This document shows positions 1 through 6,174 of a stretch of DNA of 12,198 nt, piece by piece. Location: NCBI GenBank assembly GCA_003499525.1, contig DNTB01000077.1, positions 1 through 12,198 on the forward strand. Direction: 5' to 3'. Under the pieces are notes generated by a model, which had not been told where the DNA came from, made no database searches, and saw nothing but the letters and a program-made list of their open reading frames with translations. Origin of the DNA: Flavobacteriales bacterium. GTDB taxonomy: Bacteria > Bacteroidota > Bacteroidia > Flavobacteriales_G > Salibacteraceae. Both the position numbers and the translations under genes were made by a program. How positions within the stretch are numbered: position 1 is the stretch's first letter; the number at the start of each line of letters is the position of its first letter.

Positions 1-17
1 GAGTCCCTCCGCCCGCA
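1..17 (+). tRNA. 3' end of a tRNA, probably tRNA-Leu (truncated by window edge)
   Basis: The first 17 bases read as T-loop positions 57-60 (GAGT), the 3' half of the T stem (CCCTC), the 3' half of the acceptor stem (CGCCCGC) and an A discriminator base. The sequence then continues CGG, so no CCA is encoded, as is common in Bacteroidota. The implied 5' acceptor half is GCGGGCG. From memory this resembles Bacteroidota tRNA-Leu genes (GCGGG(T/C)GTGG starts), but the anticodon lies outside the window, so the amino acid is an inference. The next 80 bases (18-97) hold no convincing gene or terminator. Confidence 0.6.
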
Positions 18-97
18 CGGAACAAGATCCCAACTGAGAGGCTGGGTTATGTTGCTTTTGGGTTATTGTCAATAGTATCTATTTGGAAAAGTGGAAA

Positions 98-969
98 TCA
101 GTAGCGAACAAACGGCTTCGTCACCTGCGAATGCTCCTGAATGATAGAGATCATGTGCGATCCACGAGCAAGTGCGGAAACATCTACTTCAAATCTTGTG
201 CTGTTGTACTGACCTTCCTGAACGATCTTACCGTTGAGATCGGTAATCCTGAATTTGCCCTGAACGAGGTCATTTCCCTCTATAAAAAGCTTATTCGAAG
301 TGGGTGTTGGAAACACCCGAAGGGCTTTGGAATCGATTTGCCCAATGCCTAATGGAATTACGGATACGTAGTAGTAGGGTGGTGCATTTAATGTGCATCC
401 CATTGAATCGGTAATAAACGTGTTATAGTCCGTGCTTACCGTAGGCTTTGCCCAAATTCCAAGTCCGATAGAATCGGTTAAACCTTCCTGGGGTCTCCAG
501 ATGATCGCATCGTTTCCGAATGAACTAGAAGCATTGGTTTCGTCCAGTTGTACAGAAAATCACCAGCGTTGATCGTGTAATTGATACCAGAAAGAACGAT
601 TCCCCAAATGGTCGTTGAGATTTGAACCGAATCGTGCGCAACAGAGCCCGTGCTATCCGTCACTTTGAGAACTAATGGTGCAGTAGTATTAATGCCATCT
701 ACCGTATGAGGATTTGCAATGCTTGTGTCATTTAAAAAATAAGATCCATAATTAATGATGGAAGATCCCGGAATAATAGGTTCAGCATAGATCCACTCAT
801 AGGTGTAGGGCGGAATGCCTCCGGTAGCTGAAGGATTGCCCCCAAGTTGGATACTATCCACTGAACTTAGAACCGAACATAAATGAACATCGGGTCCGGC
901 ATCGGCTTGCAGTTGGGCGAATAAATGGAGTGTCGAAAGACTAAGAAGAACAGACAAAAGTGATTTCAT
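98..969 (-). pseudogene. Secreted PKD-like protein with T9SS type A sorting domain, frameshifted
   Basis: Two reading frames form one broken gene. The upstream part (969 down to about 556) starts at ATG 969 with a signal peptide (cleavage likely after residue 18, HLFA|QLQ). It continues with the DAGPD and GGNPSATGG...YTYEW pattern typical of PKD/SprB-like repeats of Bacteroidota surface proteins. The downstream part continues in another frame as VQLDETNASSSFGNDAIIW, then DSMGCTLNAPP, and ends at 98 in a T9SS type A sorting domain of about 75 residues (RVFPTPTSNKLFIE near its start). The break falls at a run of four A (556-559; TTTT on the coding strand). One extra T gives GDFSVQL; removing two gives GDSVQL, the more usual wording. 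Repaired length is 289-290 residues. Without repair the product stops at 478 (163 residues) and lacks the export signal. It may be a true pseudogene or an assembly error. A possible -7 element lies at 998-1005. Confidence 0.8.
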
Positions 970-997
970 GGTTTGCGATAAGAATGGATAAACGGTC

Positions 998-1005
998 CTA
1001 AAGTA
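998..1005 (-). promoter_or_regulatory. Possible -7 promoter element for the T9SS-sorted protein gene
   Basis: On the minus strand this reads TACTTTAG, one mismatch from the Bacteroidota -7 consensus TAnnTTTG, and lies 28 bases before the ATG at 969. I find no clear -33 TTG at the expected distance, so the call is weak. Confidence 0.3.
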
Positions 1006-1083
1006 TTGTTTTGGTTACAGTAAAAGTAATTCATTATTGAGCTTATTTAACACTTGACTTTTCCAGGATATTGGATAATGATA

Positions 1084-1103
1084 TTACTTTGAAAATCAAA
1101 GTA
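1084..1103 (+). promoter_or_regulatory. Palindromic operator overlapping the promoter of the creD module
   Basis: Positions 1085-1103 are a perfect inverted repeat, TACTTTGA-AAA-TCAAAGTA: 8-base arms around 3 bases. Its left arm overlaps a -7 element, TTACTTTG (1084-1091), one mismatch from TAnnTTTG. The palindrome ends 8 bases before the ATG at 1112. A TTG at 1054-1056 is slightly too far upstream to be an ideal -33 box. A dimeric winged-helix regulator is encoded two genes in (1735-2040), so the simplest reading is an operator through which that protein represses its own operon. The symmetry is seen; the binding partner is inferred. Confidence 0.65.
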
Positions 1104-1111
1104 CTTTTAAG

Positions 1112-1738
1112 ATGAATCAGACGGAAGCTCACAATGAACTCAAAGAAATTAGAGCGATCATGGAACGTTCAACCCGCTTTCTTTCTCTTAGTGGTTGGAC
1201 AGGTGTGTTAATAGGAATTTATGCAATAATCGGAGCGATAATAGCATGGAGGTTGTTGTATGATTTTGACCCGTACTTTAATCGAGCCACAGTATCGGTT
1301 TCTCGGATTACGCTTATTTATTTGTTTTTGGATGCAGCTGTGGTGTTACTGATGAGCATTGTCACGGGTTTGGTATTGACCTATTTCAAAGCGCAATCTA
1401 CAGGACAGCGACTTTGGTCTCCTGCCGCTTTCAGATTATTTCTGGATTTGGCTGTTCCTCTAATCTTTGGGGCATTGTTTCTAGGCATTCTGCTTTATCA
1501 TGGGTTTGTTGGAATTGTGGCTCCCGGAATGCTGCTATTTTATGGGCTCGGTCTTTTTGCTGCTGGCAGGAATACACATTCGGATATCCGTTTTCTTGGA
1601 ATCTTGGAGATGATACTGGCAGTAATTGCACTATTAGATTACGGGCATGGACTTTTTTACTGGACCCTCGGGTTTGGGGTCTTGCACATAGTTTACGGTG
1701 TATGGATGTACTTCAGATATGAAGTTAGAAAAGGATGA
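1112..1738 (+). CDS. Six-helix integral membrane protein of unknown function
   Basis: This 208-residue protein has a short charged cytoplasm-like N-terminus (residues 1-24, possibly amphipathic) followed by about six hydrophobic segments near residues 27-46, 67-91, 109-128, 131-150, 159-177 and 180-201. No enzymatic motif is visible and I do not recognise a characterised family. It starts at ATG 1112, directly behind a palindrome that overlaps the presumed promoter. Its stop overlaps the start of the next gene as ATGA (1735-1738), so its translation is probably coupled to that of the winged-helix regulator. That coupling, and creD downstream, suggest a membrane component acting with the regulator, for example as a sensor or anchor. 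This role is inference from position only. No Shine-Dalgarno sequence is seen, as usual in this phylum. Confidence 0.85.
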   Translation: MNQTEAHNELKEIRAIMERSTRFLSLSGWTGVLIGIYAIIGAIIAWRLLYDFDPYFNRATVSVSRITLIYLFLDAAVVLLMSIVTGLVLTYFKAQSTGQRLWSPAAFRLFLDLAVPLIFGALFLGILLYHGFVGIVAPGMLLFYGLGLFAAGRNTHSDIRFLGILEMILAVIALLDYGHGLFYWTLGFGVLHIVYGVWMYFRYEVRKG

Positions 1739-2040
1739 AGCAGCACCCAATACATCAATTAAATAAAGCTTTTGACAATCGAGCACGTCTCGGAATTGTT
1801 TCGGCCTTGCGTGCACGAAAGGACGTTACATTCAATGAACTGAAAGGGCTGCTGGAGCTCACGGATGGAAATCTGGCAACTCATTTACAGGCCCTGGAAA
1901 AGGTGGACTATATAGTGGTTAAAAAGGAATTTGCGGGCCGTAAGCCCAAAACTTCCTACACCTTAACGCGGAAAGGGAAAATAGCGTTTGACAAGCACAT
2001 TGAAGCACTCGCAAGCATTATCAATACTTCGGGCCTATAG
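1735..2040 (+). CDS. Winged-helix transcriptional regulator (HTH_34/MarR-like)
   Basis: This 101-residue protein is essentially one winged-helix domain. Residues about 9-27 (LNKAFDNRARLGIVSALRA) form the first helix. The recognition helix falls in LTDGNLATHLQALEKVDYI (about 42-60), and the wing is KKEFAGRKPKTSYTLTRKG (about 63-81). The TDGNL..HL..LE..GYI..K..F.GR.P.T.Y.LT..G pattern is characteristic of the small HTH_34 regulators (PF13601) related to MarR and ArsR. No ligand- or metal-binding cysteines are seen. It starts at ATG 1735, overlapping the previous stop by four bases, and is followed by creD after 38 bases. Such proteins bind as dimers to inverted repeats, so the palindrome at 1085-1103 is its likely operator. 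Sensing may come from the membrane proteins on either side, but the sequence does not show this. Confidence 0.9.
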   Translation: MKQHPIHQLNKAFDNRARLGIVSALRARKDVTFNELKGLLELTDGNLATHLQALEKVDYIVVKKEFAGRKPKTSYTLTRKGKIAFDKHIEALASIINTSGL

Positions 2041-2078
2041 CGCAGTTCTACCTATTATTTACTCAAAAACAAATAGTT

Positions 2079-3452
2079 ATGTCAGAAAAGAATGAAACGT
2101 TTCTCCAAACCATTAATCGATGGTTCCGCACCTCTATTTCAGTCAAGGTGGTTACTATCATCATCTTAACGCTTTTACTCCTTATTCCTACAAAAATGAT
2201 AGAAGACCTTATTCATGAAAGGGAATGGAGGATGCGTGGGGCAATGTCTGAGGTTGGAGAGAAATGGGGACAGAGCCAAACCATTCACGGACCTGTTCTT
2301 GTGATTCCTTACTATGAAGTCTACAAAACCTACAATGAGGAAAAAGAGAAATACGTCTACACCAAGAGTGAAGATTTCTATGCCTATGTGTTACCTGATG
2401 AGTTGTACATTAATGGTGAAGCAAGGCCTGCTCATCTTCACAGGGGCATTTATGATTTAGTGGTATACGAAGCGGATCTTTCGCTGTCCGGCACTTTCCC
2501 TAAACTGAAACTCGAAGAACTGGGAATCAATTCAGATTACGTGAAATGGGAAAATGTAATCGTAGCAACAGGAATTTCTGATAATGGAGGTATTCAGAAT
2601 GAAAGGTTGAACATCACATTAGATACCGCAGAATATGAGCTGAAACCGGGAGTTGGAATAAGTGTGCTCACCCAATCCGGTGTACATACTGAAATTCCTT
2701 ATCAGGATTTTGTAAACAGTGATAAAAAAAACCTCCCTTTTAAATTGGATTTGAAAATCAAGGGAAACGAACGACTATATTTTGTTCCCGTGGGTAAAAG
2801 CACCAAAGTGCAGTTAAAATCTACATGGAAAGACCCAAGTTTTGGGGGACAGTATGCTCCAGATCATCGAGAGGTACAGGACTCCGGATTCATTGCGGAA
2901 TGGGGAATTACAAATCTCAATAGAAATTATCCGCAGCAATGGGCGAACCGGAATTATAATACAGAGCTTTCAGCATTTGGTGTAGACCTGATGATCGGGG
3001 TGGATCAATACCAGAAATCTTTCCGCGCAACCCATTATGCCTTGTTGGTCATAGCGCTTACTTTTATGACCTTCTTCTTTGTTGAAGTTAGCCGAAAAGT
3101 GCGCATTCATCCGCTTCAATACATTCTTGTAGGATTAGCATTGGCCTTATTTTATTCCCTTTTGATTTCGATCACAGAGCATTTAGGATTTCAGGTAGCC
3201 TATGGAATTTCAGCGGTGATGGTTGTTGGATTGGTAGGCTATTACTCCAGGTTTGTATTTAAAAGTAGCCGATTTGCCATTTATATTGCGTCAGGAATAG
3301 CCATCATATACGGGTTTTTGTACGCCACTTTGGGTTCTCAGGAGTACGCATTACTTATGGGAAGTCTCGGTCTGTTTATCATATTGGCCGTGGTCATGAT
3401 AGCTACTCGCAGATTGCCAATGTTTCAACAAACAGAAATTGAATCGAATTAA
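2079..3452 (+). CDS. creD: Cell envelope integrity inner membrane protein CreD
   Basis: The 457-residue protein matches the CreD family (PF06123) in length and layout. It has one N-terminal membrane helix (about 21-40), a large extracytoplasmic region (about 41-315) and five closely spaced C-terminal helices (about 318-336, 346-366, 371-389, 397-416, 422-443). Family-like stretches include GPVLVIPY (71-78), LHRGIYDLVVYEADL (120-134), LPFKLDLKIKGNERLYFVPVGK (219-240) and DPSFGGQYAPDHREV (252-266). In E. coli creD belongs to the CreBC regulon and affects envelope integrity and beta-lactam tolerance; its biochemical activity is unknown. No CreB or CreC is present here; a winged-helix regulator 38 bases upstream takes their place. 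It is the last gene of the module and is followed by a strong terminator at 3465. Confidence 0.93.
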   Translation: MSEKNETFLQTINRWFRTSISVKVVTIIILTLLLLIPTKMIEDLIHEREWRMRGAMSEVGEKWGQSQTIHGPVLVIPYYEVYKTYNEEKEKYVYTKSEDFYAYVLPDELYINGEARPAHLHRGIYDLVVYEADLSLSGTFPKLKLEELGINSDYVKWENVIVATGISDNGGIQNERLNITLDTAEYELKPGVGISVLTQSGVHTEIPYQDFVNSDKKNLPFKLDLKIKGNERLYFVPVGKSTKVQLKSTWKDPSFGGQYAPDHREVQDSGFIAEWGITNLNRNYPQQWANRNYNTELSAFGVDLMIGVDQYQKSFRATHYALLVIALTFMTFFFVEVSRKVRIHPLQYILVGLALALFYSLLISITEHLGFQVAYGISAVMVVGLVGYYSRFVFKSSRFAIYIASGIAIIYGFLYATLGSQEYALLMGSLGLFIILAVVMIATRRLPMFQQTEIESN

Positions 3453-3464
3453 TCGGTATTGGAT

Positions 3465-3495
3465 AGGGAAGTGCAAGCTTCCCTTTATTTTCTTT
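3465..3495 (+). terminator. Rho-independent terminator of the creD operon
   Basis: Positions 3465-3484 fold as AGGGAAG pairing with CTTCCCT (7 base pairs, plus a closing T-G pair) around a GCAA tetraloop, followed by a T-rich tail (TTATTTTCTTT, 3485-3495). It lies 13 bases after the creD stop. It also shows that the open frame running through it from a TTG at 3459 is not translated from there. Confidence 0.8.
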
Positions 3496-3500
3496 GTCAC

Positions 3501-3902
3501 GTGCGCAGAAGACTTGGAGTATATTTTTTTGGCGTAGGATTAGGCTTGATCCTCACCTGGGCCCTGGTTATTCGGAATAGAAATAAGCAGGACCTGCTCT
3601 TTTGGCTGCCTGAAGAACGGGTTTTAGAAGTCATTCGGTCGGATTCAAACCTGGAATACTCCGAAACCTTTTGGTGCAGAATGAAGTGTCTCCAATTTAG
3701 CAGTATAGATCTTGATCAGCTTTTGCAAGAGGGAGATGTGAACTTTGCCAATCGACGGGAAGAAGGCGAACAAAAAATATATCAAATCGACTACAATGTA
3801 GAACCTGGCAAAAAGATGAGTGTTGAAGTGGCCCTCTTTGATAGGGAAGCGAAATTGATCAATGTGTTCTCCAGCGAAGAACTAAAATGTGATTGTCCAT
3901 GA
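3501..3902 (+). CDS. Membrane-anchored DUF4258-like protein
   Basis: I place the start at GTG 3501 (133 residues), just behind the creD terminator. The frame is open back to a TTG at 3459, but that start would lie upstream of the terminator hairpin. The N-terminus VRRRLGVYFFGVGLGLILTW gives a basic end and one membrane helix (about 6-24), followed by a soluble domain. The pattern LPEERVLEVI (36-45), Y..T..C.MKCLQ (53-65), a leucine-rich segment and EGDVNF (77-82) recalls Bacteroidota proteins assigned to DUF4258. The function of that family is unknown to me. The C-terminus CDCP has two closely spaced cysteines. The stop overlaps the aroB start as ATGA (3899-3902), so it is translationally linked to shikimate biosynthesis. 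Topology and any regulatory role are unproven. Confidence 0.7.
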   Translation: MRRRLGVYFFGVGLGLILTWALVIRNRNKQDLLFWLPEERVLEVIRSDSNLEYSETFWCRMKCLQFSSIDLDQLLQEGDVNFANRREEGEQKIYQIDYNVEPGKKMSVEVALFDREAKLINVFSSEELKCDCP

Positions 3903-4945
3903 GGAATACTGAATTCAAATCCTTTTTTGATTTTGATCAGTTCAAACAAAAAATGGCCAACCTGAACGCCACGAGACACTTCATCATCGTGGATTCGAAT
4001 ACTTTGGAACATTGTCTTCCACAACTTGACCTAATGGCCATCCCCAGTCTTCAGGATGCGGAGCTAATCGAAGTTGAGCCGGGAGAGCAGTCAAAAACCA
4101 TAGAAGTCTGTTCGGGAATTTGGAAGACCTTGTTAGAAGCAGATGCTGACCGCAAATCGGCAGTTATCAATTTGGGCGGGGGTATGATAACCGACTTGGG
4201 AGGGTATGTTGCAGCCGCATTCAAAAGAGGAATTCGATTTATAAACATCCCAACGACGCTATTGGCTATGATTGATGCGGCTATCGGAGGTAAAGTTGGA
4301 ATAAACCTCGATCATCATAAAAATCAGATTGGCCACTTTGCAGATGCGGAGCTCATTTGGGTGCATCCCTCTTTTTTAAAAACATTACCGGATAGAGAGT
4401 TGATTTCCGGCAAGGCCGAGATGTACAAACACGGATTGATAGCTGATGCAAGTCATTGGGGTGAACTTATGAACGGGGATAGAATTCCAGATACGGAACA
4501 AATCTTTAATTCTATTCGGATCAAATTGGGTATTGTAGAAACGGATCAAAGAGAAAGTGGAAACAGAAAGCTACTCAATTTTGGACATACTATAGGTCAT
4601 GCGCTTGAAGCCTGGGCTCATCAGGTAGGGTATGACACTCGGCATGGGGAAGCTATTGCCGCCGGTATGATGGTTGAATCCTTATTGTCAAAAGACATTC
4701 TGGGGCTCAGTAAAAATGAGCTCATAGAAATACAGCAGGTGATGCTTCTCAACTATGATTTTAGTTTGTGGAAATCACTCTCCTTTGACGACATTATGCC
4801 GTACCTGCTTAAGGATAAGAAAAACGAAAGCGAACGGGTAAACTTCACCTTGCTTCATTCTATCGGCAACTCATCGATAGATCATTTCATAGCTCCCGAC
4901 CTTATCAAATCAGCATTGAGTAAAACTCAGGAAATGTGGCGATGA
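3899..4945 (+). CDS. aroB: 3-dehydroquinate synthase
   Basis: AroB converts DAHP to 3-dehydroquinate, the second step of the shikimate pathway, using NAD and a divalent metal in the cytoplasm. The 348 residues match the usual family length. Visible hallmarks are the nucleotide-binding GGGMITDLGG (93-102), FINIPTTLLAMIDAAIGGKVG (114-134), KNQIG (141-145), the metal ligands E174 in GKAEMYKHG, H230 in LNFGHTIGHALEA and H249 in RHGEAIAAG, and H234 as the likely catalytic histidine. ATG 3899 is preferred over the in-frame TTG at 3893 because it makes an ATGA overlap with the preceding stop. The end overlaps aroA in the same way (4942-4945). Nothing essential appears to be missing. Confidence 0.96.
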   Translation: MRNTEFKSFFDFDQFKQKMANLNATRHFIIVDSNTLEHCLPQLDLMAIPSLQDAELIEVEPGEQSKTIEVCSGIWKTLLEADADRKSAVINLGGGMITDLGGYVAAAFKRGIRFINIPTTLLAMIDAAIGGKVGINLDHHKNQIGHFADAELIWVHPSFLKTLPDRELISGKAEMYKHGLIADASHWGELMNGDRIPDTEQIFNSIRIKLGIVETDQRESGNRKLLNFGHTIGHALEAWAHQVGYDTRHGEAIAAGMMVESLLSKDILGLSKNELIEIQQVMLLNYDFSLWKSLSFDDIMPYLLKDKKNESERVNFTLLHSIGNSSIDHFIAPDLIKSALSKTQEMWR

Positions 4946-6174
4946 AGAAGGTTAGCATTGTTGCACCAAATACCCTGGAAAAAGGCTTTGAGGTAAACCT
5001 TCCCTCCTCAAAAAGTATTGCAAACAGATTACTCATTATTCAGGCACTTGCGGGAGGTGAAATGGACATCCATGAACTGTCGGAAGCTGACGATACTCAA
5101 TTGCTTCAATATTTGCTGAATTCTGATTTGTCAGAATTCAACACCAAAAATGCAGGTACCGTTTTTCGCTTTCTTACGGCTTATTTATGCCTCCAAAAAG
5201 GACGGTTTCTTCTTACTGGATCAGACCGAATGATGAATAGACCTATAGGTCCTCTGGTCGATGCACTTCGCTCTCTTTGGGCGCAAATTGACTATGCAGG
5301 TGCAGAGGGTTTTCCGCCAGTCCGAATTACCGGGTCTGAACTAAGCGGCTCAAGCATTGAAATCCCCGGAGAAGTCAGCAGCCAATTCGTTTCAGCCTTA
5401 ATGCTCATTGGTCCCTATGTCAGGGGAGGAATAGAACTAATTCTCGCCCAGCAGCAAGTTTCTAGATCATATATTCACATGACTTATTTGCTGATGAAGG
5501 AAGCTGGTGCTGGCATTGAGATCAGTGAAAACATCATTACCGTGCAGGAAGGTAAATATCAGGCCGGTCAATACGAAGTCGAAAAAGATTGGTCATCAGC
5601 GCATTTCTGGATGCAACTTTCGGCACAGTATTCCAGATCGCAATTAATACTAGTTGGTCTTAAAAACAGCGGATTACAAGGTGATGAGCAGGTTGCAAAA
5701 TACTTTGAGAAGCTTGGTATTTCTGCGGTCAGCTGCACTGCTGGAATCGAATTACAGAATATCCAGAAATCCGCTTCCTGTGACCCTGAGTTTGATTTAT
5801 CGTCAACACCAGATGCCTTTCCGGCATTAGCCTGTACCGCTGCGGCATTAGGACGAAGAACTGGTTTTACAGGAATACATCACCTTCAATACAAAGAATC
5901 AGATAGACTTGAAGCTGTGATCAATGAGTTGGGAAAAGTGGGTGTGGTCTTTGAGCAAGGAGCGGATACGTTAACTCTGAAAAAGGGTCTCAAGTCAGGA
6001 GGAAATCCCGAATTTAATACTTATGATGACCACAGGCTGGCTATGGCATTTGCCCTACTGGCTCCAAAGTTTGAAAGTGTAACTGTTGTAAACCCTGAGG
6101 TGGTAATCAAGTCCTATCCCTCGTTTTGGACTGAACTGAAAAAAGCAGGATTCTCATTAGATTTTAAGTCTTAA
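4942..6174 (+). CDS. aroA: 3-phosphoshikimate 1-carboxyvinyltransferase (EPSP synthase)
   Basis: AroA joins shikimate-3-phosphate and phosphoenolpyruvate to form EPSP, the sixth shikimate step. The 410 residues carry LPSSKSIANR (20-29, substrate-binding K24 and R29), NAGTVFRFLTA (70-80), MNRP (98-101, R100), SSQF (146-149), TPDAFPA (289-295, catalytic D291), YKESDRLEAV (317-326, E319), YDDHRLAMAF (361-370) and K390 in KSYPSFW. All expected catalytic residues are present. The NAGT..RP motif of E. coli reads NAGTVFRF, so the position of E. coli Pro101 is Phe77; I believe this is common in Bacteroidota. ATG 4942 is preferred over GTG 4936 because of the ATGA overlap with aroB. The last 18 bases overlap the convergent gene, leaving no room for a terminator between them. 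Confidence 0.96.
   Translation: MKKVSIVAPNTLEKGFEVNLPSSKSIANRLLIIQALAGGEMDIHELSEADDTQLLQYLLNSDLSEFNTKNAGTVFRFLTAYLCLQKGRFLLTGSDRMMNRPIGPLVDALRSLWAQIDYAGAEGFPPVRITGSELSGSSIEIPGEVSSQFVSALMLIGPYVRGGIELILAQQQVSRSYIHMTYLLMKEAGAGIEISENIITVQEGKYQAGQYEVEKDWSSAHFWMQLSAQYSRSQLILVGLKNSGLQGDEQVAKYFEKLGISAVSCTAGIELQNIQKSASCDPEFDLSSTPDAFPALACTAAALGRRTGFTGIHHLQYKESDRLEAVINELGKVGVVFEQGADTLTLKKGLKSGGNPEFNTYDDHRLAMAFALLAPKFESVTVVNPEVVIKSYPSFWTELKKAGFSLDFKS

Noticed and set aside
29..69. Terminator after the tRNA
   Set aside because: CCCA can pair with TGGG (29-46), but the stem is only four pairs and the following tail is not a real T run.
1..97. tRNA end as an integration site of a mobile element
   Set aside because: tRNA 3' ends often serve as attachment sites, but no integrase, repeated tRNA end or change in composition is seen in the window.
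83..352. Plus-strand open frame of 89 codons
   Set aside because: It is antisense to the T9SS sorting domain, which has clear family character on the other strand, and shows no protein-like pattern.
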